Below are positions 26,716 to 35,386 of a stretch of DNA of 64,000 nt, in pieces. The stretch spans positions 41,205 to 105,204 of the forward strand of contig MESI01000124.1 of NCBI GenBank assembly GCA_001770935.1, read 5' to 3'. Every line of letters begins with the position of its first letter. The stretch's first letter is position 1. This DNA is from Burkholderiales bacterium RIFCSPLOWO2_12_FULL_61_40 (GTDB lineage Bacteria > Pseudomonadota > Gammaproteobacteria > Burkholderiales > Burkholderiaceae_C). Made by a program: the position numbers and the translations under genes. The notes under the pieces were generated by a model, which saw only the letters and a list, made by a program, of their open reading frames with translations, did not search any database and was not told the origin of the DNA.

Positions 26716-27210
26716 TTATGAAAGCACCTTGCCGCCACTGCCATTTGGGAATTGCCAGGAGAGCAGCTCTTGGTCACTGAGGTGCCGACCTTGCCAGACC
26801 GTCACTTTATACGCGCCCGCTCCGAGCGCCATTTCATAAAACGCACGGACTTCGACTTGCGTGAAGCCACCATCAGGATCCCCCAGCAGATGCATCACGA
26901 CCGCGGGAGAGGGAGCAAGAAAGGAGCTGACTTTCACGCGTTGAATGAATGCTTTTAGCGTTTGCTCGCCAGCCGTAAAGTCAGACACCATAGAACGCGG
27001 ATGCGCGAATGGGTTAACAATGCGCACCGACGGCGTTGATTTGTGTGTTCGGGCATCCTGACCCAAGCCCACGATGCAGGGCTTCGGTTTGTTGGCTATC
27101 GCCACTTCCGGAATCTCTGAAAAGGATTCGCCGGTTTTGGTATTGCGTACCGTCAGGCGATCGGGCGACACCTGAACGTAAATTACTTGTTTGAAATAGC
27201 TGCGCATCAT
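26716..27210 (-). CDS. Short MreB-like (actin-fold N-terminal) protein
   Basis: A 164-residue protein whose order of motifs mirrors the first subdomains of MreB: a ligand-strand-like YVQVSPDRLTVRNTKTGESFSEIPEVAIA, a GLGQDAR turn, VRIVNPFAHPRSMVSDFTAGEQTLKAFIQRV, then PAVVMHLLGDPDGGFTQVEVRAFYEMALGAGA. Full MreB is about 345 residues, so the second half is absent. Similar short proteins are, as far as I recall, annotated as rod-shape proteins in related genomes. The region is AT-richer than opp. Two ATGs lie at the start (27210 and 27207); AGGAC sits just upstream. Confidence 0.55.
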   Translation of the reverse strand: MMRSYFKQVIYVQVSPDRLTVRNTKTGESFSEIPEVAIANKPKPCIVGLGQDARTHKSTPSVRIVNPFAHPRSMVSDFTAGEQTLKAFIQRVKVSSFLAPSPAVVMHLLGDPDGGFTQVEVRAFYEMALGAGAYKVTVWQGRHLSDQELLSWQFPNGSGGKVLS

Positions 27211-27503
27211 GTCCTATCGAGGTGGCTAACACCGCGCCTCTTGTACGGATGTTCTTCCAAGAAGATAGCACGGCCACACCATGAATGGCCACTAGCACTA
27301 AAACCAGGATAGAAGCAACGATATCCAAGGACACATAGTAGTCAGCAAATGCAGACGGTCGCCCTTGCAGTTTTGCATTTTCAGGAACATGAATTGCACC
27401 TCCAAAACGGCAGGAAATGCCCCCCAAAACCACTATACCTCTCCCCTTCCCCCTTAGCGCGCCCAGACAACAATCTCCGATACCACAGCGCAGGGAGAAA
27501 CCC
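27211..27503 (-). other. Intergenic region with possible small membrane-protein remnant
   Basis: No confident gene. One minus-strand frame between about 27370 and 27190 encodes a hydrophobic helix (IVASILVLVLVAIHGVAVL) with flanking charged residues, but has no acceptable start codon. Another has GGAGG and an ATG at 27390 and encodes only 30 residues. It may be a decayed gene upstream of the MreB-like gene. Confidence 0.3.
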
Positions 27504-27761
27504 ATGGAAAACTACTTGAACACACCGCTTACACCCCACGATCTCGCCCGGCGCTGGAACAAGTCCGAGATGGCGATCCGACTGGCAAGCGCCGTCGGTC
27601 TTGGGCCGCGGTATGTCAAGGTGGATGGCGAACTTCGGTATGCCTTGGAGGAGGTTCAGCGGTACGAACGGACACGTCAGGCGGGGCTTTTGCCGGTGCA
27701 CCCCAGCAGCCAGCGACAATCCCCTTTTCTTTCGTTCATTCAACCCCAAACCTTCCCATGA
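27504..27761 (+). CDS. Small HTH-domain protein
   Basis: An 85-residue protein with an N-terminal helix-turn-helix of the AlpA/MerR-like kind (LTPHDLARRWNKSEMAIRLASAVGLGPRYVKVDGELRYALEEVQRYE), the layout of small DNA-binding proteins that choose a recognition helix and then a wing. The C-terminal 25 residues are low-complexity. AGGGAGA precedes ATG 27504. Its TGA overlaps the next gene's ATG (ATGA). A DNA-binding role is predicted; the target is unknown. Confidence 0.6.
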   Translation: MENYLNTPLTPHDLARRWNKSEMAIRLASAVGLGPRYVKVDGELRYALEEVQRYERTRQAGLLPVHPSSQRQSPFLSFIQPQTFP

Positions 27762-28213
27762 AAACTGTTTTTCGCATCGCCGCCCTCAGCGCCGCCCTGC
27801 TGACACCGTCCTTGTCCAGCACCAGCCTGTGGGCCCAGGACGTGGTGGCCGCAGCCTCCGCCAAAGAAGCTGGCGCGGTAGTCACCTCCACCGGTCTGGT
27901 ATTTCGCTCCCTCAAGGACGGCACGGGTGCCAGCCCCTCGGCCCGCGACAAGGTCAAGGTGCACTACCGTGGTACCTTCCCCGATGGCAAGGAGTTCGAC
28001 AGCTCCTACAAACGCGGTGAACCCATTGAATTCCCCTTGAGCGGTGTCATTGCCTGCTGGACCGAAGGCGTGCAGCGCATCAAGGTCGGCGGCAAAGCCA
28101 AGCTCACCTGCCCGGCCTCCATCGCCTACGGTGCGCGCGGCGCCGGTGGTGTGATTCCGCCCCATGCCACGCTCTTGTTTGAAGTGGAACTGCTGGGCAT
28201 CAACGGCAAATAG
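27758..28213 (+). CDS. FKBP-type peptidyl-prolyl isomerase, exported
   Basis: A 151-residue protein with a signal peptide (about 26 residues, ending SLWAQ) and one FKBP domain: VKVHYRGTFPDGKEFDSSYKRGEPIEFPLSGVI, WTEGVQRIKVGGKAKLTCP, AYGARGAGGVIPPHATLLFEVELL. It would speed proline isomerisation in periplasmic protein folding. A cysteine replaces the usual glycine or proline before WTEG. The start overlaps the small HTH gene. Confidence 0.92.
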   Translation: MKTVFRIAALSAALLTPSLSSTSLWAQDVVAAASAKEAGAVVTSTGLVFRSLKDGTGASPSARDKVKVHYRGTFPDGKEFDSSYKRGEPIEFPLSGVIACWTEGVQRIKVGGKAKLTCPASIAYGARGAGGVIPPHATLLFEVELLGINGK

Positions 28214-28361
28214 GCCGCTGGACGCGCAAGGGCAGACCCACCTCCACCACACAGCCAACGCAGTTTGGCTGTGCACTGGTGTTTACCCACATTGACAAAT
28301 ACCGGGAGGTAACCACACTGCCTCCAGGGAGTTGTGGGTCTACTCAATTGGGAGAAATTTC

Positions 28362-29135
28362 ATGCGAAATATTCTGTTTGTCGGTTTGGCCATTGCGGTG
28401 TTGGCGGGTCAGGCAGCTGCTGGCGAAAAAGTGGTTTTGGAAGCGGACGATGACTATGCGCCGTATTCCTACGTCGAAAAAGGACAGCACAAAGGCATCT
28501 ATGTGGACTTTCTGAAGAAGGTCGCGGAAAAGCTGGCGCCCGCCTACGAGGTGAGCCTGCAGCCCGTGCCCTGGAAGCGTGGCCTGCAGAACCTGGAAAA
28601 AGGCGATTCACTGGCCTTGTTCCCGCCCTATTTCAACAAAGAGCGCAAGTTCATCCAGCCCTACTCCACGCCGCTGTTCCGGGAAACCGTGGTGCTGTTC
28701 TGCACCGACGAGGTCATGAAAACGCCGCGCAAAAATTTCCCGGATGACTTTGCCGGACTCACCATCGGCATCAATCTGGGATTTGCTTTGGGTGAAAAAA
28801 TGGTGTCCGCCGCCAAGTCCGGCAAGATCAAGACCGAAGAGGTCAAGGGCAACGAAGCCAATATCAAAAAGCTCAACGCCGGGCGTATTGGCTGCTATGC
28901 CAATGACCGCATGTCCGTGATCCACAGCGCCAAGGGGCTGCGGGGGAACTCCGAGTTCAAAAACTTCAAGCTGAATGAAGCTGTTGAATTGTCGGGTGAG
29001 GACGCCTTCATTGGCTACAGCATGGCCAACAATGCGAGCTACAAGGCGGACTTCATCGCCAAAATGAACACGGCCATTGAAGAGGCGAAGAAAGCCGGTG
29101 TCCTGACCAAGTTGCTTGCGGATTACTCCAAATAG
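28362..29135 (+). CDS. Periplasmic amino-acid-type binding protein (family 3)
   Basis: A 257-residue solute-binding protein: signal peptide MRNILFVGLAIAVLAGQAAA, then DDDYAPYSYVEKGQHKGIYVDFLKKVAEKL, the family-3 opening, and a second-lobe KNFPDDFAGLTIGINLG. GGGAG precedes the ATG. No permease or ATPase gene is adjacent, so it either serves a distant transporter or acts in sensing. The gene overlaps the convergent ligase gene by 13 bp. Its lower GC than opp is apparent by eye. Confidence 0.88.
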   Translation: MRNILFVGLAIAVLAGQAAAGEKVVLEADDDYAPYSYVEKGQHKGIYVDFLKKVAEKLAPAYEVSLQPVPWKRGLQNLEKGDSLALFPPYFNKERKFIQPYSTPLFRETVVLFCTDEVMKTPRKNFPDDFAGLTIGINLGFALGEKMVSAAKSGKIKTEEVKGNEANIKKLNAGRIGCYANDRMSVIHSAKGLRGNSEFKNFKLNEAVELSGEDAFIGYSMANNASYKADFIAKMNTAIEEAKKAGVLTKLLADYSK

Positions 29136-30802
29136 GCAGCTTCCCGTAACTGGCGGCGCAAAATCTTGCCCAGGCTGGACTTGGGCAGGGGTTCGCTGCG
29201 AAACTCCACGATCTTGGGCACCTTGTAGGCGGCCAGGTGTTTGCGGCAGTGCGCGAGCAGGTCCTGTTCGGTCAGGGTGGGATCGTTTCTGACCACCACA
29301 ATTTTCACAACTTCGCCCGAGCGCTCGTCGGGCACCCCGATGGCGGCCACTTCCGCCACATCGGGGTGCAGGGCCACGGCGTCTTCCACCTGGTTGGGAA
29401 ACACCTTGAAGCCGGAAGCCACGATCATGTCCTTCTTGCGGCCCGTGATTTTGAAGTAACCGCGCTCGTCCATAAACCCCATGTCGCCGGTGCGCAGCCA
29501 CCCGTCCGGCGTGAACACCTTGGCCGTTTCGTCGGGCCGGTTCCAGTAACCGGCCATGACCTGGGGGCCACGCACGGCGATCTCCCCGACTTCGCCCAAA
29601 GACAGCTCCTTGCCCCGCTCGTCCAGCACCGTCACCTGCGTGGACGGAAAAGGCATGCCGATGGTGCCGGTCCATTCCACGATGTTGAGCGGGTTGCAAG
29701 TCACCCCTGGCGAGGTTTCGGTCAAGCCATACGACTCAATGAGGGGATGGCCGGTGGCTTTTTTCCAGCGCTCGGCCACCACGCGCTGCACCGGCATGCC
29801 ACCGGCGTTGGCCACCTTCAGCGTGCGCCAGTCCACATCGGAAAACTCGGGGGCGTCCAGCAGGTCGCGGTACAGGGTGCTGACACCAATGAGAACGGTC
29901 ACCGGGTATTTTTTGAGGTCGTGGATGAAGCCATGCATGTCACTCGGGTTGGTGACCAGGAGGGTGTGCGCGCCGATCATCATGAACACCAGACAGGCGT
30001 TCAGCGCGTAAATGTGGGACAGTGGCAAGGGGCAGAGAAACACCTCTTGGCCGTCTTGCAGGTCATGCGTGATCCAGGCCCCCACCTGCTGCAGATTGGC
30101 CACCATATTGCCGTGGGTCAGCACCGCACCCTTGGCCACCCCCGTGGTACCGCCGGTGTATTGCAAAAAGGCAATGTCACGGTGGCTCAAGGGAACGTGG
30201 TGCAGGGTCTGCTCGGCGCCGGTGCGCAAGGCGGCGTTGAATTCCGAGGTATGGGCGATCTCCCAGGGAGGCACCTTTTTCTGGATGTACTTGACCATCA
30301 GGTTGGTGAGCAACTCCTTCACCACGGGGAACAGGTCGCCCACCTCGGTGGTGATGACATGCGGCTTCAGTGCCGGATTCCTTTTCAACACCTCCTGCAG
30401 GGTATGGGCAAAGTTTTCCAGCACCACGATGGCCGAGGCACCAGAGTCCTGCAGCAGGAATTCCAGTTCGGGCACGGTGTACTGCGGATTGACATTGACC
30501 ACCACCAGCCCCGCCCGCAGCACGCCAAACAGGGCCACCGGGTACTGCAACAGATTGGGCAGCATGAGCGCCACCCGGTCTCCCTTGTGCAGCCCCAGGC
30601 CGTTTTGCAGGTAGGCGGCAAAGTCGCGGCTGGCCTTGTCCACTTCGCTGTAGGTGAGGGACGCGCCCATATTGCTGTAGGCGGGCAAGTCGCCAAAGAG
30701 TTCACCACTGCTGCGCAGCAAATCACGCAGCGAAGCAAACTCGTCCATGTTGATTTCGGCGGGAATGCCTGGAGGGTAGTTCTTGAGCCAGATCTGTTCC
30801 AT
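29123..30802 (-). CDS. Long-chain-fatty-acid-CoA ligase (FadD-like)
   Basis: A 559-residue AMP-forming ligase with the FadD signatures: LQYTGGTTGVAKGAVLTHGNMVAN, the YGLTETSPGVTCNP motif, GWLRTGDMGFMDERGYFKITGRKKDMIVASGFKVFPNQVED (the linker and signature region), and the catalytic lysine in PKSSLGKILRRQLR. It activates fatty acids for beta-oxidation or lipid synthesis. I start it at ATG 30802, after AGGAG; the frame extends 24 codons up with no support. The 3' ends of this gene and the binding protein overlap by 13 bp. Confidence 0.93.
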   Translation of the reverse strand: MEQIWLKNYPPGIPAEINMDEFASLRDLLRSSGELFGDLPAYSNMGASLTYSEVDKASRDFAAYLQNGLGLHKGDRVALMLPNLLQYPVALFGVLRAGLVVVNVNPQYTVPELEFLLQDSGASAIVVLENFAHTLQEVLKRNPALKPHVITTEVGDLFPVVKELLTNLMVKYIQKKVPPWEIAHTSEFNAALRTGAEQTLHHVPLSHRDIAFLQYTGGTTGVAKGAVLTHGNMVANLQQVGAWITHDLQDGQEVFLCPLPLSHIYALNACLVFMMIGAHTLLVTNPSDMHGFIHDLKKYPVTVLIGVSTLYRDLLDAPEFSDVDWRTLKVANAGGMPVQRVVAERWKKATGHPLIESYGLTETSPGVTCNPLNIVEWTGTIGMPFPSTQVTVLDERGKELSLGEVGEIAVRGPQVMAGYWNRPDETAKVFTPDGWLRTGDMGFMDERGYFKITGRKKDMIVASGFKVFPNQVEDAVALHPDVAEVAAIGVPDERSGEVVKIVVVRNDPTLTEQDLLAHCRKHLAAYKVPKIVEFRSEPLPKSSLGKILRRQLREAAYLE

Positions 30803-30949
30803 GGTGCGCTCCTCTTGGGTGTCGGCACACACCCGCCACGGCCAAGACCGAACGGCATGCGCTGCCAAATTCACTCTAGGAAAACAAGGAAGAAATGGGT
30901 ATGCGTATTCGCAAAATAGCGTCTTTACCTTGCTGGCTCCATCCAGGAA

Positions 30950-32005
30950 CTACACCACCAATGGGTCTTCCTGCATGGCTTCCATCTGCTCTTCCAGCAT
31001 CTGCACCTGCCCTTGCCAGTAGTCGCTGGAGCCAAACCACGGAAAGTTGATGGGAAAAGTAGGGTCGTGCCAGCGCCGGGCCAGCCAGGCGCTGTAGTGG
31101 ACCAGGCGCAGGGTGCGCAAGGGCTCGATCAACGCCAGTTCCCGCCGGTCGAACTCCCGGAACTGCTCGTAGCCATCGACCAGCGCGCCCAGTTGGCGGG
31201 TGCGCTGCTGGCGGTCACCGCTGAGCAGCATCCACAGGTCTTGCACGGCAGGGCCGCTGCGGGCGTCGTCCAGGTCCACAAAGTGCGGGCCGGGCCCGGC
31301 ACTGGCGGGCACATCCAGCGGCGTCCACAAAATATTGCCGGGGTGGCAGTCGCCGTGCAGGCGAAGTACCTTGATCGGCTCGGATTCAAGGCCATTTTTG
31401 CCTCCGGCCCCCGTAAAACATGCGTGAGCAGCTATTAATTCAATAGCAGTAGCAGAGGCCTTGGCCCAGGCTGACTGCACATCCAGCGGCACTTTGTCAT
31501 GCTCCAACAGCCAGGCGCGCGGCTCGGTGCCAAAGGATTGCAGGTCCAGCGCGGGCCGGTGCACAAAGGGCTTGGCGGCACCCACGGTGTGGATGCGGGC
31601 CAGGAAGCGGCCGATCCACTCCAGCACATCAGGGTCGTCCAGCTCAGGCGGACGTCCTCCCCGGCGGGGACTGACGCTGAAGGCAAAGCCGCCAAAGTGG
31701 TTCAGCGTGCTGCCGTTCAGGGTGAGCGGTCCCACCACGGGAATTTCGGCGGCCATCAGTTCGGCGGCAAAGGCGTGCTCTTCCAGAATCTGCGCCTCAC
31801 TCCAGCGCCCGGGCCGGTAGAACTTGGCCACCACCGCGGGGCCGTCTTCCAGGTGCAACTGGTAGACCCGGTTTTCGTAGGAACTCAGGGCCAGCTGGCG
31901 GCCATCGCCATACAGCCCCACGCTGGCCAGCGCGTCCATGACCAGGTCGGGGGTGAGCGCCTCGAATGCGTGAACGGGCGCGTGGGGGGAGGAGGTGGAA
32001 TGCAT
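30950..32005 (-). CDS. srkA: SrkA-type (YihE) stress-response protein kinase
   Basis: A 351-residue APH-fold kinase: YENRVYQLHLEDGPAVVAKFYRPGRW (nucleotide-binding lysine), the catalytic loop LRLHGDCHPGN (218-225) and the metal-binding VDLDDA. SrkA/YihE phosphorylates Ser/Thr in stress signalling and counteracts MazF-type death. Residues about 184-206 (ATAIELIAAHACFTGAGG) are encoded by a dispersed repeat read in antisense, just before the catalytic loop, making the protein longer than the usual 328. ATG 32005 lacks a strong ribosome site. It is divergent from the Crp/Fnr gene at 32138. Confidence 0.88.
   Translation of the reverse strand: MHSTSSPHAPVHAFEALTPDLVMDALASVGLYGDGRQLALSSYENRVYQLHLEDGPAVVAKFYRPGRWSEAQILEEHAFAAELMAAEIPVVGPLTLNGSTLNHFGGFAFSVSPRRGGRPPELDDPDVLEWIGRFLARIHTVGAAKPFVHRPALDLQSFGTEPRAWLLEHDKVPLDVQSAWAKASATAIELIAAHACFTGAGGKNGLESEPIKVLRLHGDCHPGNILWTPLDVPASAGPGPHFVDLDDARSGPAVQDLWMLLSGDRQQRTRQLGALVDGYEQFREFDRRELALIEPLRTLRLVHYSAWLARRWHDPTFPINFPWFGSSDYWQGQVQMLEEQMEAMQEDPLVV
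31403..31448 (+). repeat. Dispersed short repeat, copy 5, inside srkA
   Basis: GGCCCCCGTAAAACATGCG, then TGAGCAGCTATTAA, TTCAATAGCA on the plus strand, the same layout as copy 2. It lies wholly inside the minus-strand srkA coding region and keeps the frame open. Confidence 0.82.
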
Positions 32006-32137
32006 GGTGCCATTGTCGGCGATGGCGCCATGCAGGAAGGCAGCATGGACATCCCCTGCGCCAGGCACCGTGCTTGGCCGGGCACACCAAGCTGCGATAC
32101 TTGGCCGGATGCTGCTGAACTCACTCCCCCCAACGCC

Positions 32138-32746
32138 ATGCCCACGCCACTGAACTGCGCACTGTGCCAACCCTCCGAACTGGAGCGGCTGATCCGCAGC
32201 GAGCCGGCCGTCGCGGCGCAATGGCGCGCCTTGCCACGCAAGCGTTTTGCCCCGGGTGAGGACCTGCAGGCGGCGGGCCAGCCCTGCACCCGCAGCTGGC
32301 TGATCGAGCAGGGGCTGGTGCGTTGTTATTACCTGAATGAGCAAGGCACGCAGCGCAACCGCTCTTTCCATGCCGAAGGCGCCTGGGTCGGCGGAAGCAT
32401 GCCGCCCGCGGCCACCCCCAGCCCTTACGGCATCGAAGCCCTGGAAGAGACCCACACCGTGGAACTGGGGTATGCCACGCTGATGGCCTGGCATCAGCAG
32501 TTTGCGCACATCCAGGCCCTGCTCAACGAAGCCATGGCTTACCTGTTTGCCAAGCAGTCGCAACGCGAGGCGGCGCTGTTGACCCTGTCTCCCCAAGCGC
32601 GCTACCAGGCGTTTTTGGTGGAGCAAAGCACGCTGGTGGAGCGCCTGCCGATTCACCATGTGGCCAGCTACCTGGGCATCTCCCATGTTTCCTTATCGCG
32701 CATCCGGGCGCGGCTGGGCATGGCCAACCAGGGCCGGGCCTCTTAG
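32138..32746 (+). CDS. Crp/Fnr-family (cNMP-binding) regulator
   Basis: A 202-residue protein with an N-terminal barrel of the cyclic-nucleotide-binding type (RFAPGEDLQAAGQPCTRSWLIEQGLVRCYYLNEQGTQRNRSF) and a short C-terminal HTH (LPIHHVASYLGISHVSLSRIRARLG). This matches the small one-piece Crp/Fnr-like regulators often found beside srkA-like or stress genes. The start at 32138 gives a family-like N-terminus but lacks a clear ribosome site. The effector is unknown. Confidence 0.8.
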   Translation: MPTPLNCALCQPSELERLIRSEPAVAAQWRALPRKRFAPGEDLQAAGQPCTRSWLIEQGLVRCYYLNEQGTQRNRSFHAEGAWVGGSMPPAATPSPYGIEALEETHTVELGYATLMAWHQQFAHIQALLNEAMAYLFAKQSQREAALLTLSPQARYQAFLVEQSTLVERLPIHHVASYLGISHVSLSRIRARLGMANQGRAS

Positions 32747-32750
32747 CGTC

Positions 32751-32777
32751 AAAAAAGCAAGCCCCCCTCGGGTGGCT
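32751..32777 (-). terminator. Terminator after the soxD-like gene
   Basis: On the minus strand, AGCC and CCC pair with GGG and GGCT directly after the stop, followed by TGC and six Ts. It ends the sulfite-dehydrogenase pair. Confidence 0.6.
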
Positions 32778-33391
32778 CACTGCGCCGTGGGCGGCCAGGC
32801 CGAGACGGTTCTGGCCAGGCCCGGCATGGTCACACGCACCAGCGCTTCGCGGTTCATCACGGCGGTGGACGGCACCAGGCCGTTGAGGTGCAACAGGTGC
32901 GCCGTGAGGGCGTACACCTCGTCGTCGCTCAGGCTCTTGGGCGCGGGGTGCGGCATGGCGCGGCGCACATAGTCAAACAGCGTGGTGGCATAGGGCCAGC
33001 GCGCCCCCACCGACAGCACCAGCAGCGGGTATTTGCGGATACGCAGCACACGCAAGGGGTCGCTCCAGCCAAAAAAGCCGTCCGAACCCGCCAGGCGCGC
33101 CGCCGGACCTTCTATGCCGGTGTCGCCATGGCAAGCGGCGCACTGCGCCTGGTACAGGCGGGCGCCCTGGGCCACACTGCCCTGTCCGGTCGGCAGGTTG
33201 CGCCCATCGGGGAAGATGGTGATGGAAAAGCGGTCGATTTGCGCCTGCGGCAGCGGCAGGCCCAGGCCGATGCCGGGCGGCGTGGTCGGCGCCATGGCAG
33301 GCTGCGTGATGGGCTGTAGGGGCTGTGCTTGCGCGGCAGCCGCCAGGAGCCAGACGCCCACCAGCCCCAGCGCCGCCCCAGGCCTACGCAT
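32777..33391 (-). CDS. Periplasmic c-type cytochrome (SoxD-like)
   Basis: A 204-residue exported protein with a signal peptide (to AQAQ near residue 23) and one haem c site, CAACH, within QGARLYQAQCAACHGDTGIEGPA; a C-terminal methionine in RAMPHPAP or PSTAVM could be the sixth ligand. It overlaps the upstream molybdenum enzyme gene by 8 bp. The pair matches SoxC-SoxD or SorA-SorB, in which the cytochrome takes electrons from sulfite or sulfane oxidation. It is shorter than classical dihaem SoxD. Confidence 0.85.
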   Translation of the reverse strand: MRRPGAALGLVGVWLLAAAAQAQPLQPITQPAMAPTTPPGIGLGLPLPQAQIDRFSITIFPDGRNLPTGQGSVAQGARLYQAQCAACHGDTGIEGPAARLAGSDGFFGWSDPLRVLRIRKYPLLVLSVGARWPYATTLFDYVRRAMPHPAPKSLSDDEVYALTAHLLHLNGLVPSTAVMNREALVRVTMPGLARTVSAWPPTAQ

Positions 33392-34661
33392 ACACGTTCT
33401 CCACGCGGCCGTCCGTCCCCACGCGCCAGGCCTGCACCGCGTTGTAGTGGTGAAAAGACTGCATGGCGTACTTGCGCTTCCATTCGCTGCGCGCGGGTTG
33501 GCTGCGGCCCTGTTCGTCGGTGGCGCGGCTCATCAAGGTGGCCTTTTTCCCATCCCACTGCCAAGGCACCGTGAAGCGGGTGAAGGCCCGGTCCAGCACC
33601 GGCGCATGCAGTTGCGCCAGCGCCCAGGACTTGCCACCGTCCACCGAGACTTCCACCTTTGCAATGCGCCCATGGCCGGACCAGGCCAGCCCCCCGATTT
33701 CGTAGAAACCCCGGGCCTCGGGCAGGGTCTGCAAACCCGAAGGGTGGGTGATGACCGACTTGACGTCCATGTGAAAGGCAAAACGTTCGATCTGCCCGTT
33801 GTCCAGGACCTGCGCGTACAGGCCGGATTCATCCTTGGTATAGGCTGGCTGGTCGGTCACCTCCAGGCGGTGCAACCACTTCACGTTGACATTGCCCTCC
33901 CAGCCCGGCATGAACAGGCGCATGGGGTAGCCTTGCGAAGGGCGCAGGCGCTCGCCATTTTGGTAAAGCGCCACAAAGCCGTCTTTGAGCAAGGCCGACA
34001 AGGGCAGGCTGCGGGCGTGCGAGCCGCCGTCCGCACCTTCGGCCACCACCCAGGTGGCACCCTCCTTCAGGCCGGCTTCGTTGAGCAAATACGACAGCGG
34101 CACCCCGGTCCACTCCGCACACGACACCTCGCCTGCCAAATCGCCCAGGGTCTGGTTCATGGCCGTGGGCGACAGGGCGTTGGTCGCCGAATTGCCCGCG
34201 CACTCCAGAAAGTGGATGCGGCTGACCATGGGGTAGCGCAGCAGACGCTCCAGATCAAAGCGCAGGGGACGCTTCACCAGGCCATGGACCATCAGCGCAT
34301 GGCGATCCGGCGCGATGTCGGGCAGGCCGTTGTGGTGCACCGAAAAATGCAGTCCGCTGGGCGTGATGATGCCGCGCTGGTGTTGCAAAGGCGTGCGCCA
34401 GATGGCAAAACCCGCCGTCTGCGCGGTGCTGGGGTGGGCCAGCCGTTGCACCGCCTGCTCATGGACGGAGGGTTGGCCGTAGGCCAGGTCCGCGCCCCCC
34501 AGCGTTTTCATCGAATCCGGCATGCGGGCCGCCAGGGGTGGCGACGCGGGCGCGGCGGCGGTGGCATCGCCACCCAGGGCCGCCATGCCCATGGCCAGGC
34601 CACCGCCCAGAAAGGCGCGCCGGTGGGTCGGGAGGCCTTTACGGCCCGGTTTAAAAGTCAT
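33384..34661 (-). CDS. soxC: Molybdopterin sulfite/sulfane dehydrogenase (SoxC-like)
   Basis: A 425-residue sulfite-oxidase-family enzyme: twin-arginine signal THRRAFLGGGLAMGMAAL, a Mo-cofactor domain with the Mo-ligand cysteine in FLECAGNSATN, and a C-terminal dimerisation domain (VSVDGGKSWALAQL, WQWDGKKATLMSRATDEQGR). It oxidises sulfite or, with SoxYZ, sulfane sulfur in the periplasm. Start 34661 has GGAGCGAG upstream; a start at 34730 lacks a site. No soxXYZAB genes are in view, so a stand-alone sulfite dehydrogenase is as likely as a Sox component. Confidence 0.88.
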   Translation of the reverse strand: MTFKPGRKGLPTHRRAFLGGGLAMGMAALGGDATAAAPASPPLAARMPDSMKTLGGADLAYGQPSVHEQAVQRLAHPSTAQTAGFAIWRTPLQHQRGIITPSGLHFSVHHNGLPDIAPDRHALMVHGLVKRPLRFDLERLLRYPMVSRIHFLECAGNSATNALSPTAMNQTLGDLAGEVSCAEWTGVPLSYLLNEAGLKEGATWVVAEGADGGSHARSLPLSALLKDGFVALYQNGERLRPSQGYPMRLFMPGWEGNVNVKWLHRLEVTDQPAYTKDESGLYAQVLDNGQIERFAFHMDVKSVITHPSGLQTLPEARGFYEIGGLAWSGHGRIAKVEVSVDGGKSWALAQLHAPVLDRAFTRFTVPWQWDGKKATLMSRATDEQGRSQPARSEWKRKYAMQSFHHYNAVQAWRVGTDGRVENVYA

Positions 34662-34805
34662 GCACTCGCTCCGGTGAAGCGGCCGGTTCAGCCGCGGCGC
34701 CAGTGTGGACGTTTCAGGGCGCGCATGCATTAACCCTTGTTAATGCGGCCAGTACAGGAAGGCCGGGGGGTACGTCCATGCGCCTACCCCAGCCCCAGCC
34801 CGAAG

Positions 34806-35309
34806 TCAGGGCCGACGGAATGCAACGCGCTGGGACGACCAGTAGGGGGAGCGCAAATCGTCCAGCCGAACCACCCCACCGGTGGAGGGTGCATGGACAA
34901 ACCGGCCGTCTCCCACATAGATCCCCGCGTGCACAGCCGTGCCACTTTGCATAAACAGCACCAGATCCGCCGTGCGCACGGCCTCACCCGGCACGGATTG
35001 CCCCCAGGTTTGCAGCTTTGCAACGGTTCGGGGGGAGGCAACGCCACCCCGTGTTCGCAAGACATGGCCAATCAGGCCGCTGCAATCGAAGCCTGTTTCA
35101 GGCGTATTGCCACCATAACGGTAGGGCGTACCCACCAAACCAATGGCATAAACCGTCACTTCGTTGGCTTGCGCTGGCGACAGCCGTGTGGGCACATCCG
35201 CAGCACTGGCAGATGCAGGGTATTGGGGCGACACCGTGCCGCACCCCGCAAGCGCAAACAACAGCACCATTGCCACAGATGCCAACCCCCAGCGCTTATC
35301 AACATTCAT
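34806..35309 (-). CDS. NlpC/P60 (C40) cell-wall peptidase lipoprotein
   Basis: A 167-residue lipoprotein: lipobox FALAGC near residue 25, then a C40 peptidase domain with the catalytic cysteine in TGFDCSGLIGHVLR, histidine in AVHAGIYVGDGRFVHAP. The family cleaves peptide cross-links or stems in peptidoglycan. Start 35309 follows AAAAGG; upstream ATGs have weaker sites. It ends about 145 bp from the SoxC-like gene and is transcribed in the same direction. Confidence 0.9.
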   Translation of the reverse strand: MNVDKRWGLASVAMVLLFALAGCGTVSPQYPASASAADVPTRLSPAQANEVTVYAIGLVGTPYRYGGNTPETGFDCSGLIGHVLRTRGGVASPRTVAKLQTWGQSVPGEAVRTADLVLFMQSGTAVHAGIYVGDGRFVHAPSTGGVVRLDDLRSPYWSSQRVAFRRP

Positions 35310-35386
35310 AACAACCTTTTGGACCATGGCCACGCCCTGCCTTGCGTTTGAACCACGCACTGTACCAAGGTTTATGAATGTAACGG

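Noticed and set aside
27014..27505. A 163-codon minus-strand frame overlapping the MreB-like gene start
   Set aside because: Its first part reads through intergenic DNA and its second part overlaps the MreB-like gene out of frame; only a short hydrophobic stretch looks protein-like and it has no start codon.
28250..28273. ACAGCCAA/TTGGCTGT hairpin after the FKBP gene as a terminator
   Set aside because: The stem is real but there is no T-run, so a rho-independent terminator cannot be claimed.
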